Origin: Cardinalis cardinalis
Lineage: Eukaryota; Chordata; Aves; Passeriformes; Cardinalidae
Assembly (NCBI GenBank): GCA_014549065.1
Contig: JACDOX010000018.1
Coordinates: 2,032,311 to 2,096,310 of the forward strand
Direction: 5' to 3'
DNA length: 64,000 bases
The translations under genes and the position numbers were made by a program. Below are positions 48,300 through 59,690 of this stretch, in pieces. How positions within the stretch are numbered: the stretch's first letter is position 1; each line of letters begins with the position of its first letter. The notes beneath the pieces are model-generated. The model was not told where the DNA came from, did not search any database, and saw nothing but the letters and a program-made list of their open reading frames with translations.

Positions 48300-51200
48300 C
48301 TTGTTTGCTTTTGCCAGGCAGAAATAGATGTTGGCTCTGTTCCCTCCCTGTTCTGGTCCCCAGCATCACGTGCAGAATGGTTTGCTCAGGGGGATCGTCA
48401 TTAACAGCACTAAAGTCAGCAGCTTCTAAGCTGCCCATTTGCAGACATTAGTGCTACAGTTTCTTGCCCATCCAACACCTGCTCATCATTCTCACCACCC
48501 TGAATCTCTTTCAGGAAGGAAACATCATGTTGGAGACACATCACTGCTGTTCTTGCTTGATTTGACGTGTTTGTATTGGCATGAGCATCTCGTGTTGCGA
48601 TGCATCTTTCTTCCTCTCTTGTCTTGCCCCTTGTATCTTCAGTGTGGCTTACAGTTATTCAACAGCTGAAATCACTTGCTGGCTTCCCCCTTCTGCAATG
48701 GGAAGACTGAGGCTGAGGGCTTATAAGGTGCCAGCAGAGAACAAAGAGAGACAGTCTCAAATACAGGCGATCANTTTGAGCAAGTGCTGCCAGCTCACCA
48801 TCCAGCCCTAAGCCCACAGGGAGCTTGTCCTCTCACATCTGGCTGACATGGGGTCTTGACCTCAAGTGTCTCAGGCAACAACTGCAACCTGATGGGACAT
48901 TGGGAGCTGGGAGAGTAGCTTTAATCCCACCTCACTTCACTGAAAGCCCTGGTGCAAGTTATTTTAAGTTAACCTTGGGCTTTTCCCCAGCTAAAATAAT
49001 TAGACCACCGTGAAGACTGTCTCATTAATATTTGTACAAAGTGTTGAAAAATGTAATGTCCTGTAAAAAAGCTGAGGATTACTCACCCAGAGCAGTAAAG
49101 GAAATGGGTAGTAGTTGAAGTTTTCAAAGACAGACTTTGGTGGTAAATGGTAAATGTCCTGAGGAATGCCACATGTAGGGAGAAAGGGAGAGCAGAAGCT
49201 GCTGCCTTTCCCAGGTGCCTGCAGACCTGGTGATCAGTGGCAGCACCTGCCCCATCACCATTCTCCCATCCTCTCCCCAGAGTTTCAGTCTTGGGACAAG
49301 GGTCACACAGTTTAAATTAGAAGGATTTGGCTTTAGTCTTGCTGAAGTGGAGGGAGAGATGGCAAATAGAGAAGGGACAAAGCTTGCAAACTGTGGAGGA
49401 AAAAACCCTCCAGCGGTTCCTCTTCAATATCCTTCTCTTTGTTTGCCAAAAGGACCATGATGGATCAAGTCAATTGAACCAGAAAATAACTAACAGATGG
49501 GCCTGGAGGACAATGGAAGGGGTGAAATCCATGCTAGTGAGGAAGCTGGTTCCAAAAAAAAAGGGCTGCACACACTTTTATGGGATATAATCCACTTTTC
49601 AGCTTTCCAGTTAAGATACTGGGGCAACTTTCTAATCTCTCACAGCTCAGCTTGTGGGCATTTTAGATGGCAAGGACATCTGCAGCAGACACATCAGCCA
49701 GTGATGTGGTGAAAACTCTTTTAGTAACTCCACAGGCTCTATCCAGGGCTGTCCTGGGGCACATCAGTCTGCTCATGAGCCACCAATGACCCTGCTTTGC
49801 TGAGAAGCACAACTTCCAAAGGATGGTAGCCAACATGAAACAGCACCCTTTATGATAATTTTTGATTTTTTTTGTCTCTAAAAACTTTAATATGTCAATG
49901 GCTTTTAATGTATATCTGTGATGTTTCTGAGAGAAGTCATGCAGTCCATGGGAAAAAAAAAAAAAAGAAAGAAAACAACCCCTCACTATGATGAATGAAG
50001 GCAGTGTTTTTCAGAGTGATGGAGGTCTTTAAAACTGCAGAAGTAAAAGTCTGGTGTTTATCCATGAACTAAGTCTCTGGCAGAAGAAGAAGGCTGGTTT
50101 CATTGCACTATTCCACCTGTTTACTTGAGCCTCAGCTTGCAGAGCTAACCCCTAACACAGCCAGATTCTCACTCTGCTCAGCCAGTCAAGCAAGGACAGC
50201 TAAAATTTTAAAACCCCCTCCTCACCTCTCAAATTTCCATGAAAAAGTTCCTCTTTTCTGCCCTCTTCCCTGAAATATTACCCTTAGTCTATGTACAGAG
50301 TGTTTCTCTGTGTGTTAAATATATAGACTGTAAAAAATGCAATTCTACCATAACTTCCCACCCCCAAAAATGAAGTGATTTCACCTGTGGGATGCATCAG
50401 AGTCACTATGGTATTGTCACAATGCTGATGTGAACCTTTCCTGCCAATTCCTAACCTTTTCTGAGCACAGATTTTTTGAGTTTACAGAGCACAATGCTGC
50501 TGATAGTTCACAAAAAACTCCTATTGTAAGTTGACACCAAGAAGTCTATTTTCTTCAAATGCCATGAAGACATTTTCTTGGAAGACATTTGCTCACACAC
50601 ATCTTGACTGCATCTGTCTTTAAGGTCTACAAAGTTAAGGAAAAAGAATAAATTTGTATTACTGGTCCTCTTTTTGCCAGGTAAAAAATATAGATACACA
50701 GTAGTCAAAGTNGATACAAGTAAAAATAATCTTTAAATAGCACCTAAAGTCGTAAAAAGATCTCAAAAATATGATCTCCCTGAAAGGAGATGAGTTAGAG
50801 CTGATTTGTTTGGTTCAGAAAGAAAACATATGGAAACCCAATCTGACCTTAATTGCAGCTGTGGTTTTTCTGGGACAAAATTGAGCTTCTGTTGATTTCA
50901 AGTCAGACCAAAAAAAGCATTATCTGAGATGTCAACAAAAATGGGCATAGGTGAATGCTAAATAAAAGTACTACTGAGGTCTGGGGAAGTTTTGTTTGAC
51001 TTAGATGGGGTGAGATAGGGCTTTCACTGTCCTATTTTTAAATGCTATCCCTCTCTTTTACCAGATATAACAAATAGCTTGAACTAACCACCCTTATGGC
51101 TCAATGCAGAGTTTTATTTATAAAGTACCCTTGATACAGACCCTCTTGTGTAGCACCTTCACCTTTACTATCTACCTGTACTCCTCACACTGTAGGGAAA

Positions 51201-51560
51201 AATAATTAGTTGCAGGAAGCTGCCCTCATTTTGATGCCACCCTTGGCTCAAAGCTGAAGGGGAAAGTGTTTTTATGCAAGAGAAACCTTCACTCTAAAAC
51301 AGCACCTTTTGTCCCATTGGAAAACTTAATATTATGCAGGGCATCATTTCTAATTTTATACCAAGTCAAAAAATGCTTCTGTATCACCAGTGTTCATTAA
51401 ATGCCATTTAGAGTAAAGCTGACCAATTCAACTGAACAAAATATCATCATGCTTGAGGAAATTTTTTCCTGTATTACACTGAGANCATATTTTTCTCTTA
51501 GGGACTGTTTTCCTTGGACTCTGTCAATTGTAAGGGACTAATTAGGAATTTTGTATGTGT
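48300..51560. other. Intronic DNA, nothing recognised
   Basis: Unique-looking. A run of about 14 A near 49951 continues into aagaaagaaaa. No repeat family or exon recognised. Confidence 0.5.
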
Positions 51561-51960
51561 TATGTATTAGCTCAGAATGCAGTGGCTAAAGAGGGGTTGC
51601 CAGGACAATCAGGAGATGCAGGTAGCTGAGGAGAAGCCTGTTTCACTGGCAATGCCTCCAAGAAGGCAGGCACCACCGACCCCACGCTGTATTTTCTCTC
51701 TGAAGAAAATGATAAATGGAAGCTCGGCGTCTCGCACGTTGGAGTCGCGGTGTGCGTGGTGCTGGTTTTTGCTGGGTTAAAATTCCTGGTTGCCAGGGTA
51801 ACACATTTTGGAAATTCTCTACCCTGGGTGAAAGCTGCTGCAACTTGAAACCCNCCGTAGCTGATGCTTGGCGGGGGCACCACCACTGCTGTGTGTGGGG
51901 GGCTGCTGGCTTTGCCCAGGGCTTTGGGGCAGGGAAACAAAACAAAATGGGTCCAAAGAG
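51560..51960. promoter_or_regulatory. CpG-dense spot with RFX X-box
   Basis: Local CpG cluster at 51722-51765 (ctcggcgtctcgcacg, gtcgcggtgtgcg), in an intron otherwise nearly free of CpG. It is followed by GTTGCCAGGGTAAC at 51789-51802, which fits the RFX X-box consensus with a two-base spacer. The combination looks like an unmethylated regulatory element or an alternative promoter; no transcript evidence is available. Confidence 0.4.
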
Positions 51961-52083
51961 GAGAAGAGTGATTGGGAGCATTCAGTACTTCCAGACTTCC
52001 AGGATGTCATAGCCTGATTATTTTCTCTACACCATGTCAGCCAAAGATGGGGGGGTTACCTCATCTCAGGGCTGAATTGTGGG

Positions 52084-52165
52084 TGATGGGAAGAGGAGAG
52101 GTGTGTGTGTGCCTGGAGGGTGGGGAGAGGAGGAGGGTGAGAGGGGAGGAAAGAGAGATACAGGG
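52084..52165 (+). repeat. Purine-rich G-tract with G-quadruplex potential
   Basis: Four G-runs (52118-52120, 52122-52125, 52135-52137, 52143-52146) lie in a G/A-only stretch with loops of 1, 9 and 5 bases. The middle loop is longer than the classic 7-base limit, so quadruplex formation is possible but not strong. Confidence 0.5.
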
Positions 52166-55100
52166 TTCTGGCCACCTGCCAAGAAAAATAACTAACATTT
52201 TGCAAAAGAGAAATCCTAAGACTGAGGTCATAGTATGGAAAAAGTCTGTTTCACAGACTCTTGAGCCTGAATACAGGCCAAGTTTTTTAGGGGTTTTTTT
52301 TCNCCCTAAATGCAGGCATCCTATTAACATTTGAACACTAAAGCTCGTCCAGGAATGGAAAGATTTTGGTATCTGAAGTGCCTTAGTTTTCTACTTTATT
52401 GGTAGACAGACATAATTTTTTAATAACAAGAAAGTGAGATTCTGAATGAGAAGCTCCCACATTTTGCAATTAACTTATTTTATGGCTATGAAGAACAAAT
52501 TAAAGGAATCTGAAGAAGCGCCTGTTTCTCCCACAGAGTGACCAACTCGAAAAAAAGAGACATTTCAAGCTTGGTGGACAACTTTTTATTTGCCATGCAA
52601 AATACAAAAAGATACTGAAACCTGAAATGATGAATTTTCCTGTGTGGAAAAGTCTGACTGTTCAGCCATGAATAGCTATGATTTTTTTAAACCTTTATAG
52701 TGGCAGGCTGGCAGTTTCATGACAAATTACTTTTCATACCTAACTAAACAAATTATTGAAGTTCTCTTGCCTTAATCTTTGGATTTGGATTAAAAGTCAG
52801 AGTGTGGATATTTTTTAACTGAGAAAAAATAACCCTTTGGATTTGTTAGGATGTTATTGCAAGCAAGTTTTCTGGTCTTTGATTTGCTAAGCTACAACTG
52901 GAGTCTGCCTTCCTCAGGGTAAGAATATTTCCACATTATCATTTCACCTGTGGTATTTTAAGAGGGAGAATATTATATCTCAGCGTGTACCTTGGCTTTG
53001 TGCATTCTGTTCTTTGTTTAGCATGCAGACAAGCCTCATCTCCCAAAAGAGATGTGGAATATATTTATCGGCAGTTTTAGAACTGATGATAGATTTGACA
53101 AGCAAGCAGGGTGACACGCTGAAGCTATCAAAGCTGGAGATGAATCAGGACAAAGGTTTGGATGAGGTATATTGTTCATGAGATTCAAAAGGATTATGCT
53201 TACTGATNGTTCCAAAATCAGGGCAACTGTACCACCGACTTACAAAGATAAAAGCTAAGTTTTTCCAAAGGAAAAAAAAACAACCACATGGTTTGATTGG
53301 CCCACAGACCTTTTATGGCAAAATAGTGCAATTACAGCTGGCATTTCTGCATGCTGATTTTTATTAGTTTTGTAAGATATTTTGTCAGGATTCATTTGTG
53401 CTGATTCTCCCTTTCATGGCATAAACTGTAAGCAATTGTCGGTAGAGAGAAGGAGTCTCTCGACATATTTCTTCAGAGACACACTCCAGGAGGTGTGATA
53501 AATCAGGTATACTAAATTAAAACAGAACTGATCTGTTACCTGATAATCATGTGAACTTACTGTATGTTTAATTGTATTAGAATTTAGTGCAATTGTGGGT
53601 AAAAATCCTGTACATTCACCATCAGCTTTCCTACTATCAAAGCAAAGCAGACAAATCAGCACAAATAGTATCTTTAAAGTATTTAACAGCACAATACAAA
53701 CAAAGAATGAGCAAATTACCCTTTTGTCCCTGGCTTGATGGATTTTTGTGGCATTTAAGTGGGCATAGAGGGGGCCTTCTGTTCTGAAGTCCTCCAGGGA
53801 GATGAGGCAGGCACCCAGATGTGTGACCTGTCTTGATGTAGTTCTGATGAAGGCCAATTACAGCGAAGAGCAAGGAAAAGGTCTGGGGCCGGGAACCCCA
53901 GNACGCCATAGAACATACCCTCAAAGACAATTTGTCATTACTCTGGTCTATACTGGTTTTAACTTTTGGTCTTAAGAAACAATTCAGGTCCCTGCTCATG
54001 TAAAATCCAATTTTTTCCTTATAAAGTACAAAAATGTGATATGAGGCACAAACTTTAATACTTTTAATAACTGTAAGCAACAGCAATTTCTATACACTTC
54101 CGTAGAAAAAGCAATTAAACCTTTTGCTGCAAACTGTTAAAAAAAATTTGGGATTACCTCTGTCACATGGGAAGATTTTGATCTCATAAATAATTATAGA
54201 CAAGCATGATGCCTTTTAGCAGGACTTCTTCCTGTATTATTGTTTGGAAGACCAAGAATTCCTGTGAGTACCTAGATTTGTGCTTGTGCTGTGCTGCCCA
54301 TCTCCAGATCACTTGAAGAGCAGTTCCCTGAGAGCAGCCTCAGTAAAGCAGGATGACTGGCATGTGTAGAAAAAAGGGCTTGCTACAAAGTGACTGCACA
54401 TGGACTGAGCAGGGGGGAAAAAAAGAGTTGCCCCTGTTTGTCAGAGTGGAGGTCTCCTTATCCTGCCCATCCCTCCCAGCTGCCCTCAGCGCCCTGAGCG
54501 TTGTCCCGCAGCTCGGCAGTCCCAGCACAGCTCTGCTGCGCGAGCGGTCCAGGAGCCAGGAAACGCACAGCCGACTTAGGACAGATGCCCTGTCTCTCCT
54601 GAAGAGTTTTACTCTTGTGGGCTTTGTATTCAGGAGAAGGAAACCTCTCCCTGAGCCTTCTGCATGTATTTCATTACTGTCTAGGAGTGGCTGGCTGATG
54701 CCACTCTTCAGCAGGCAAGCTCTTGTGAGGAGCCCCGNTGCACCCACAGCAGCATCCTGAGACTGATGCTGAGCAGGCAGGAGTCAGGGACCAAATTGCC
54801 AGCTCTGAAGCCTAGGAGACAATGGAATAAAGAGAGAAGGGGGAAGATCAGAGGTATGGTAACAGAAGACTTGTCATCCAGGATTTTAGGGGTTTCATTA
54901 CTATATGTAACACGTAAGACTAAACAAGTATAAAGACAGACATAATACATAAACAGTGAGAGGTGGGCAGAAAGCTGAATGCTAAAGGTAGGATTTGTAG
55001 AAGGACCTATAATACTGATATTATTCCAAATTTGTATATATTTCCCTCAGACAAAAGTAGGTGGATTACTTAATAACCATCATCTCCAGGCCTTGTGAAA

Positions 55101-56992
55101 AGATTATATAAAGCAACAGCACTCCTTTTAAAATTACTTTGATTTATCTTTATCTAACAGAAATGGCCAAGTATCTCTTTAGCATGATCCCATTTGACTC
55201 AATGACACTGCAGAGCTATGAATTCAGTATGAGAAGAACAGCTCTTTCTGTGCACTGAAGAACACAAAAGCTCGGGTGCCTAGCTGCAAAGCAAATACCT
55301 CCTGCTCAAGCCACTTATGTTTTTCTACTTTTGAGAAATTAAAATCTCATCTTATTTCTTTGCATGCTCTTGTCATCCACTAAGATTTTTATTCAAATAA
55401 ATCTCTGGTTCTTTTCAAAGAATGTCTTCTGTATGAGTTGCATTAGCTTTAAGGACTCACCAAGAACAGCACGGTCCAGGCTGACACTCTCCCATCAGAG
55501 AAGGAACTGTGTGAATCTTATCCTACAATTCTGCAGCTCAGTTAATTAAGTATTTGATGTCCTAAGAAGCTGCTGCCTCCCAAAGCCAAGGAGAGGAAGC
55601 TGCCAGACCCCNTTTCCATCTTTGGCCACCAGACCCAGTGACGTTCAAGAGACTTTCCACCCATTACAGCATGTTACACAACTCTTCCCCTCTCCCCAGC
55701 CCAGAGTGTTGATGAAATTAAGTAGCATGAAAAATTAACCCCACTGTTGTTGTAATGCAGCTGGNTAATGTGTGGCCTCGTTTGCTGCTGCTTTGGTAGT
55801 GTGGCACTGTGAATGGGGCAGAGGGGAACCCAGTAGAACAAACCTGGGGAACAGCCTCAAAACCCTACCCACTCTCCAAGTATCCTTGGGCACCTTAGGC
55901 CCAATGCAGNCTATGATTTCTGATTTCTCTTTCCCTGCCTTGTTACTTGCTGTCCATCCNTTGCCATCCACCCCTTCTACTTTTATCCCTTCATTTTCTT
56001 CCTTGCTGCAACCTTTCTGTTGTTTTCCTACCATTGCATTNCTGGTTTTGTCAGGATTCACCACCTGCAGCCTCATTTCTTATTGTTTNTCACCTGTGTG
56101 ACCCCTCCCATTTTCTATTTCTTCCAAAACATGTCTTTCTTTCAAAACATGTCTCCATGTCTCCTGAAAAACCAAAAAGAAATAAACAGATGTATGTAAC
56201 AAGAGATACAAAAACTGCACCCACAGTATGTCAGGTTTCTGGATTAGTGCATATCATCATTTGCCTCCTTTCTCCCTTGATTTTTCCATCATGTCATCTC
56301 TGTTTAATGGTAAAGACTAACTTTTAACTCTTTTGTCAGGTGCTAGGTATTGCCCCAATCTTCCTTTAGGCCACATAGTTTTTCATTACTTCTCTTTTAA
56401 GAATCACACAAGGAAAAGAAAATAGAGAGAGAGAGAGATTACTATGGAGAAAAGTTTTACTTAGCTACAAAATGTTTTCCTTTTATAACTTTATGATTGA
56501 CAGATAGGTTTATTTAATCAAATTGCCTTTTCTGACAGTGTATTATTTAATGAGGGAGTTCTCTTTTTTTGATTGCATAGGAAGTGTGGAAGCATCTCAG
56601 AATTTCTGATGTGCTATTTACTTATCCATTATGTTGGGAATCAGTGTAATTTCAATGTCAGCAGTGGAATTAATAACCATAACTGTTATCTGTCACAGAA
56701 TGATCTATTTGGGGATTTTCTCAGCAAACCAGGATATATCCCCCATCCTTACACTACAGAAGGAAGTTTTTAAAAATAAGTCAAATTTGAACATGTTTTT
56801 GTTTTGATTATCCCTTCCAGGCTAATGGTGAAGGCACATATTTTTGGGCTTTAATTCAGCATGGAGTCACTGATATGAAATCCTTTAGCAACATAAATTA
56901 TCCCTACTTTTTTCCCACCATTTATTTCACTCTGTTTCTCCAAAACCTCTGTCAAGGATGGCTCCCCATTGAAGTACACCCTCTCTTCCCAA
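52166..56992. other. Intronic DNA, nothing firm recognised
   Basis: AT-rich. A small CpG cluster lies at about 54488-54575 (agcgccctgagcgttg, tgcgcgagcgg), and a short (GA) run is at about 56426. ORFs up to 149 codons at 53414-54086 and 135 codons at 54340-54760 have no family features. Confidence 0.5.
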
Positions 56993-57085
56993 AAACAAAA
57001 ACCACAAAAAATCAAATTAAACCCCAACAAAACAACAACAACAAAATAAAACAAAACCCCACCAACAAAAGAAAACAAAATTAAA
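56993..57085. repeat. A/C-rich low-complexity tract
   Basis: Irregular A-runs interrupted by C or CC (aaacaacaacaac, caaaacccc). Complementary in type to 2793-2940. Confidence 0.8.
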
Positions 57086-59074
57086 AATCCCTGACACTCT
57101 AGTTTCCAGAGATAAGAAAAAAAATCCCTTTTTGGCAGTAGTGTGAATGTGGGCTGACTTTGTTCTGATTTTGGTGTTGTACTTCACCATGTGCGAGCAG
57201 GGGAGTGCCTGAGCAGAGAAATAGAATTACATGAGGGAGGCAGACAGGGCCCAAATCTGGTTCTACTCTCTTGTGGTTATGTGCAGCCTCACATAAGTAA
57301 AAAACTGATAAATGAATAAAACCTTTCAACTGATATATTTGATAAGCACCAGGACTTTTTATATGACTCCAAAGTAAGGGCAGTAACTATTAAATTAATT
57401 GCTTTTTAAATAAAACACATAAGAGAAATTTTTAAATCCTTCATTGTTCCTAAAAGTGTTTTAGGTGCCTCATTAATTCTTGATTAGCCCGGTTGTTAAG
57501 AGGCCATTATTATGTGGTAATAAGGTGTAGGAAATTACCTCTAGGACTATAGTCAAGTCACACAGACCTGCTATAGTTAGCACCTCATCAGGTGCTCAGA
57601 CCAAGTGCCANTGGTGTGAATCAGGGGTGCCCTGCCTGGTGGTGGGGCTCAGGGTGCTGGTCCTGTGTGATGGGATGTTAGCTGAGATGAGGTGAGTCCT
57701 CTGGACTGAGAAGTCCTGACAAAATATGATCCTCTCAGCAGCCTCCTGTCCTTCAAGGGCTTGCCAGTCTTGCCTTTGGCAGAACAGGAAAACTGCTATA
57801 AAACAGTGGAATAAAATTATTTTGCAATTACACTCATTTAAGTAATTTAAAATATGCCTGAAGCTAGTGCAGATGAAAGTTCACTCTTTGCTNTATGATT
57901 TGTTAGGTAGAGTCAGAGGAGATTTGGTGCCAGTCCAAGAGAATATCCCCAAACTAATGACCTCTTCAGATCATTAATATTTCTTTTGAACACACAACCC
58001 CTCTCAAAGCCTGCTACAAACATTGGTAAAGCTAATCATTATTACCCTTTTACAAAGAGGAAAATGAGCCTTGGGGGCTATTTTATTGTGATTTGATGCA
58101 ACATTAATCAGCATTCTATGGAAAATATTTGTGTCCTAGTTTGCATCTATTTATTTTTCAGTGTGTATTAATTTTTTTTTCCCTAAATCTCTTTGAGGTT
58201 GGTGATCTAATGCTCACAGTACACAGCTCCCATTCCTCGCCTGTCCAGGGGGGTAATGTGATACAGCAGCATCANCATCTTTGAAGAGCACTGAAGATGC
58301 TCCAGCTAAAACCACAAAGCTCAGTGTCCTCAGAGGAGGGAGAGCAGGGCTGGTGTGGCCATGGTGGCCAGGAATGATGCCCTGNAGGGTGTGCCAGCCC
58401 CTGCTCCCTGACCTCCTCCTGCTCTGGGTGTCAGAGGGCACTCGCGCCTCGGGAGTGGTGTTGGAGAAAAGATGCAAAAGTCTCATGTGGTGCCTGAAGC
58501 TCCAAAATGGGGCTGTGACCTGGGTTTCAGTCCCAAATATCCTTGTTTGTTGTTAAATAGCTAGACACTCGATTCTGTCTGCTTTTGCCCAGGTTTTCAA
58601 CATTTTTAAGCCCCTGGTGTGGTTTCTTGGGGTATGTGTGACAGTGTCCCTCACCCCAGCCCTGAGNGCCATCCCAAGAACTCCTTGGGGACTGGCCCTG
58701 AGCCACAAGCAGCTGGGGAAGGGCCCCTCCCATGTCTCCATGTCACCCTTTGCAGGCTCAGAGCTGGGGCTGTGGGACAGAGTCTCCACACTTGGTGTTT
58801 CAGCTGCATCAGAAGAAGCCCCAAGACCTGTGCATGGGAAGGTGCTGCAGGCTATGGGCACCACTCCCCTTCATTCCCAGAGCACCCCAGAGGGCATGGC
58901 CATCCTTCCAAGCTCATTTTCAGCCTGCCCTTCTCGCTGTGACAAAGGACACCCCGAGTTTGGCACCGTGTTTGGCTGATTTTGGGTGTGCTTGCCTGCC
59001 TGCCAGGTCACTGCCATGGCANTGCTGGGCTGGGACAGAGCCAGGCCCCAGAGAAAGCCATGCTGGTGANGCCT
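57086..59074. other. Intronic DNA, right half GC-rich
   Basis: 58034-58075 (aatcattattacccttttac, aaagaggaaaatgagcc) resembles the MIR phrase 'attattacccattttacagatgaggaaactgag' and may be a tiny MIR relic. 58210-59070 is GC-rich with overlapping chance ORFs up to 120 codons, ends next to the LTR, and could be an older unrecognised insertion. Confidence 0.35.
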
Positions 59075-59455
59075 TGTGGAGGCTGACCTAGAACAGAGAC
59101 TAGACAGAGTTACAGAATAAGGCAGGCATTTATTAGAAAGCCTCAGTGGGTACACCTTGGGCAGTACAAGAGCCCAGCCAGGGCTACATCCAAGNTGAAC
59201 CCAAAATGGTCACAAAATGGACAACTGGTCATGGGGTCTCACACTTTTATAAGTTCTGGTNCATTAGCATATTGGAGTTAATTGTCCANTTATAGCTTTA
59301 GCTAATGAAGCTCCATCCTTCTTGTTTTTCTCTCTTCAGTCCACCATTGTTTGTGCTCTGGGGCCTGAGATTTGGATCATTTGTCCTTGGTCCCCNGCTA
59401 GAGAAGAAATTCTTTTGTCTACCTACTCTGTGAAGAGAGTTTGCNATCCCCTANT
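59075..59455 (-). mobile_element. ERV solo LTR, antisense to AFF3
   Basis: Starts TGTGGAGGCTGACC (the LTR end on this strand). Read on the - strand it has the LTR order: a TATA box (cttataaaagtgtgagac, from about 59250), then a polyadenylation hexamer in ctttctaataaatgcctg (from about 59130), then the LTR end about 50 bp later. No primer-binding site or viral coding sequence lies next to it, so it is a solo LTR. Right edge approximate; family not named. Confidence 0.6.
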
Positions 59456-59678
59456 GTGAAGCCCAGAAATACACACTAAAGCAGTNCAGAATCTGANAAA
59501 TATAAAAGCTAAAATCTGAGGCACCACCAGCAGCAGAGCCATCCCCATCAAACAGGCAGTCAGGGGCCATCACCCCAGCTGCAGTGACATCCCACACACA
59601 GCCCCAGTGGTCCCAGGCTGGGCTGCAGAAGGCACCCATCTGCTGCTCCTTCATGCATCTGCTGAANTGGATTTTTAC

Positions 59679-59690
59679 TATCACGTGATA
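59679..59690. promoter_or_regulatory. Palindromic E-box TATCACGTGATA
   Basis: Perfect 12-bp palindrome containing TCACGTGA, the preferred core of MITF/TFE-type bHLH-ZIP factors, followed directly by ataattag. One such 8-mer is expected by chance per window, so this is only a candidate. Confidence 0.25.

Noticed and set aside
53414..54086. 147- and 149-codon ORFs, - strand
   Set aside because: Overlapping frames on the strand opposite the gene, with no recognisable domain and ordinary intronic composition.
54340..54760. 135-codon ORFs on both strands in a GC-rich patch
   Set aside because: Mirror-image open frames on opposite strands are typical of local GC-rich composition; no family match. 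The small CpG cluster is noted instead.
57086..59074. Internal retroviral region adjoining the LTR at 59075
   Set aside because: No primer-binding site follows the LTR end and no gag- or pol-like frame is present in the GC-rich DNA to its left.
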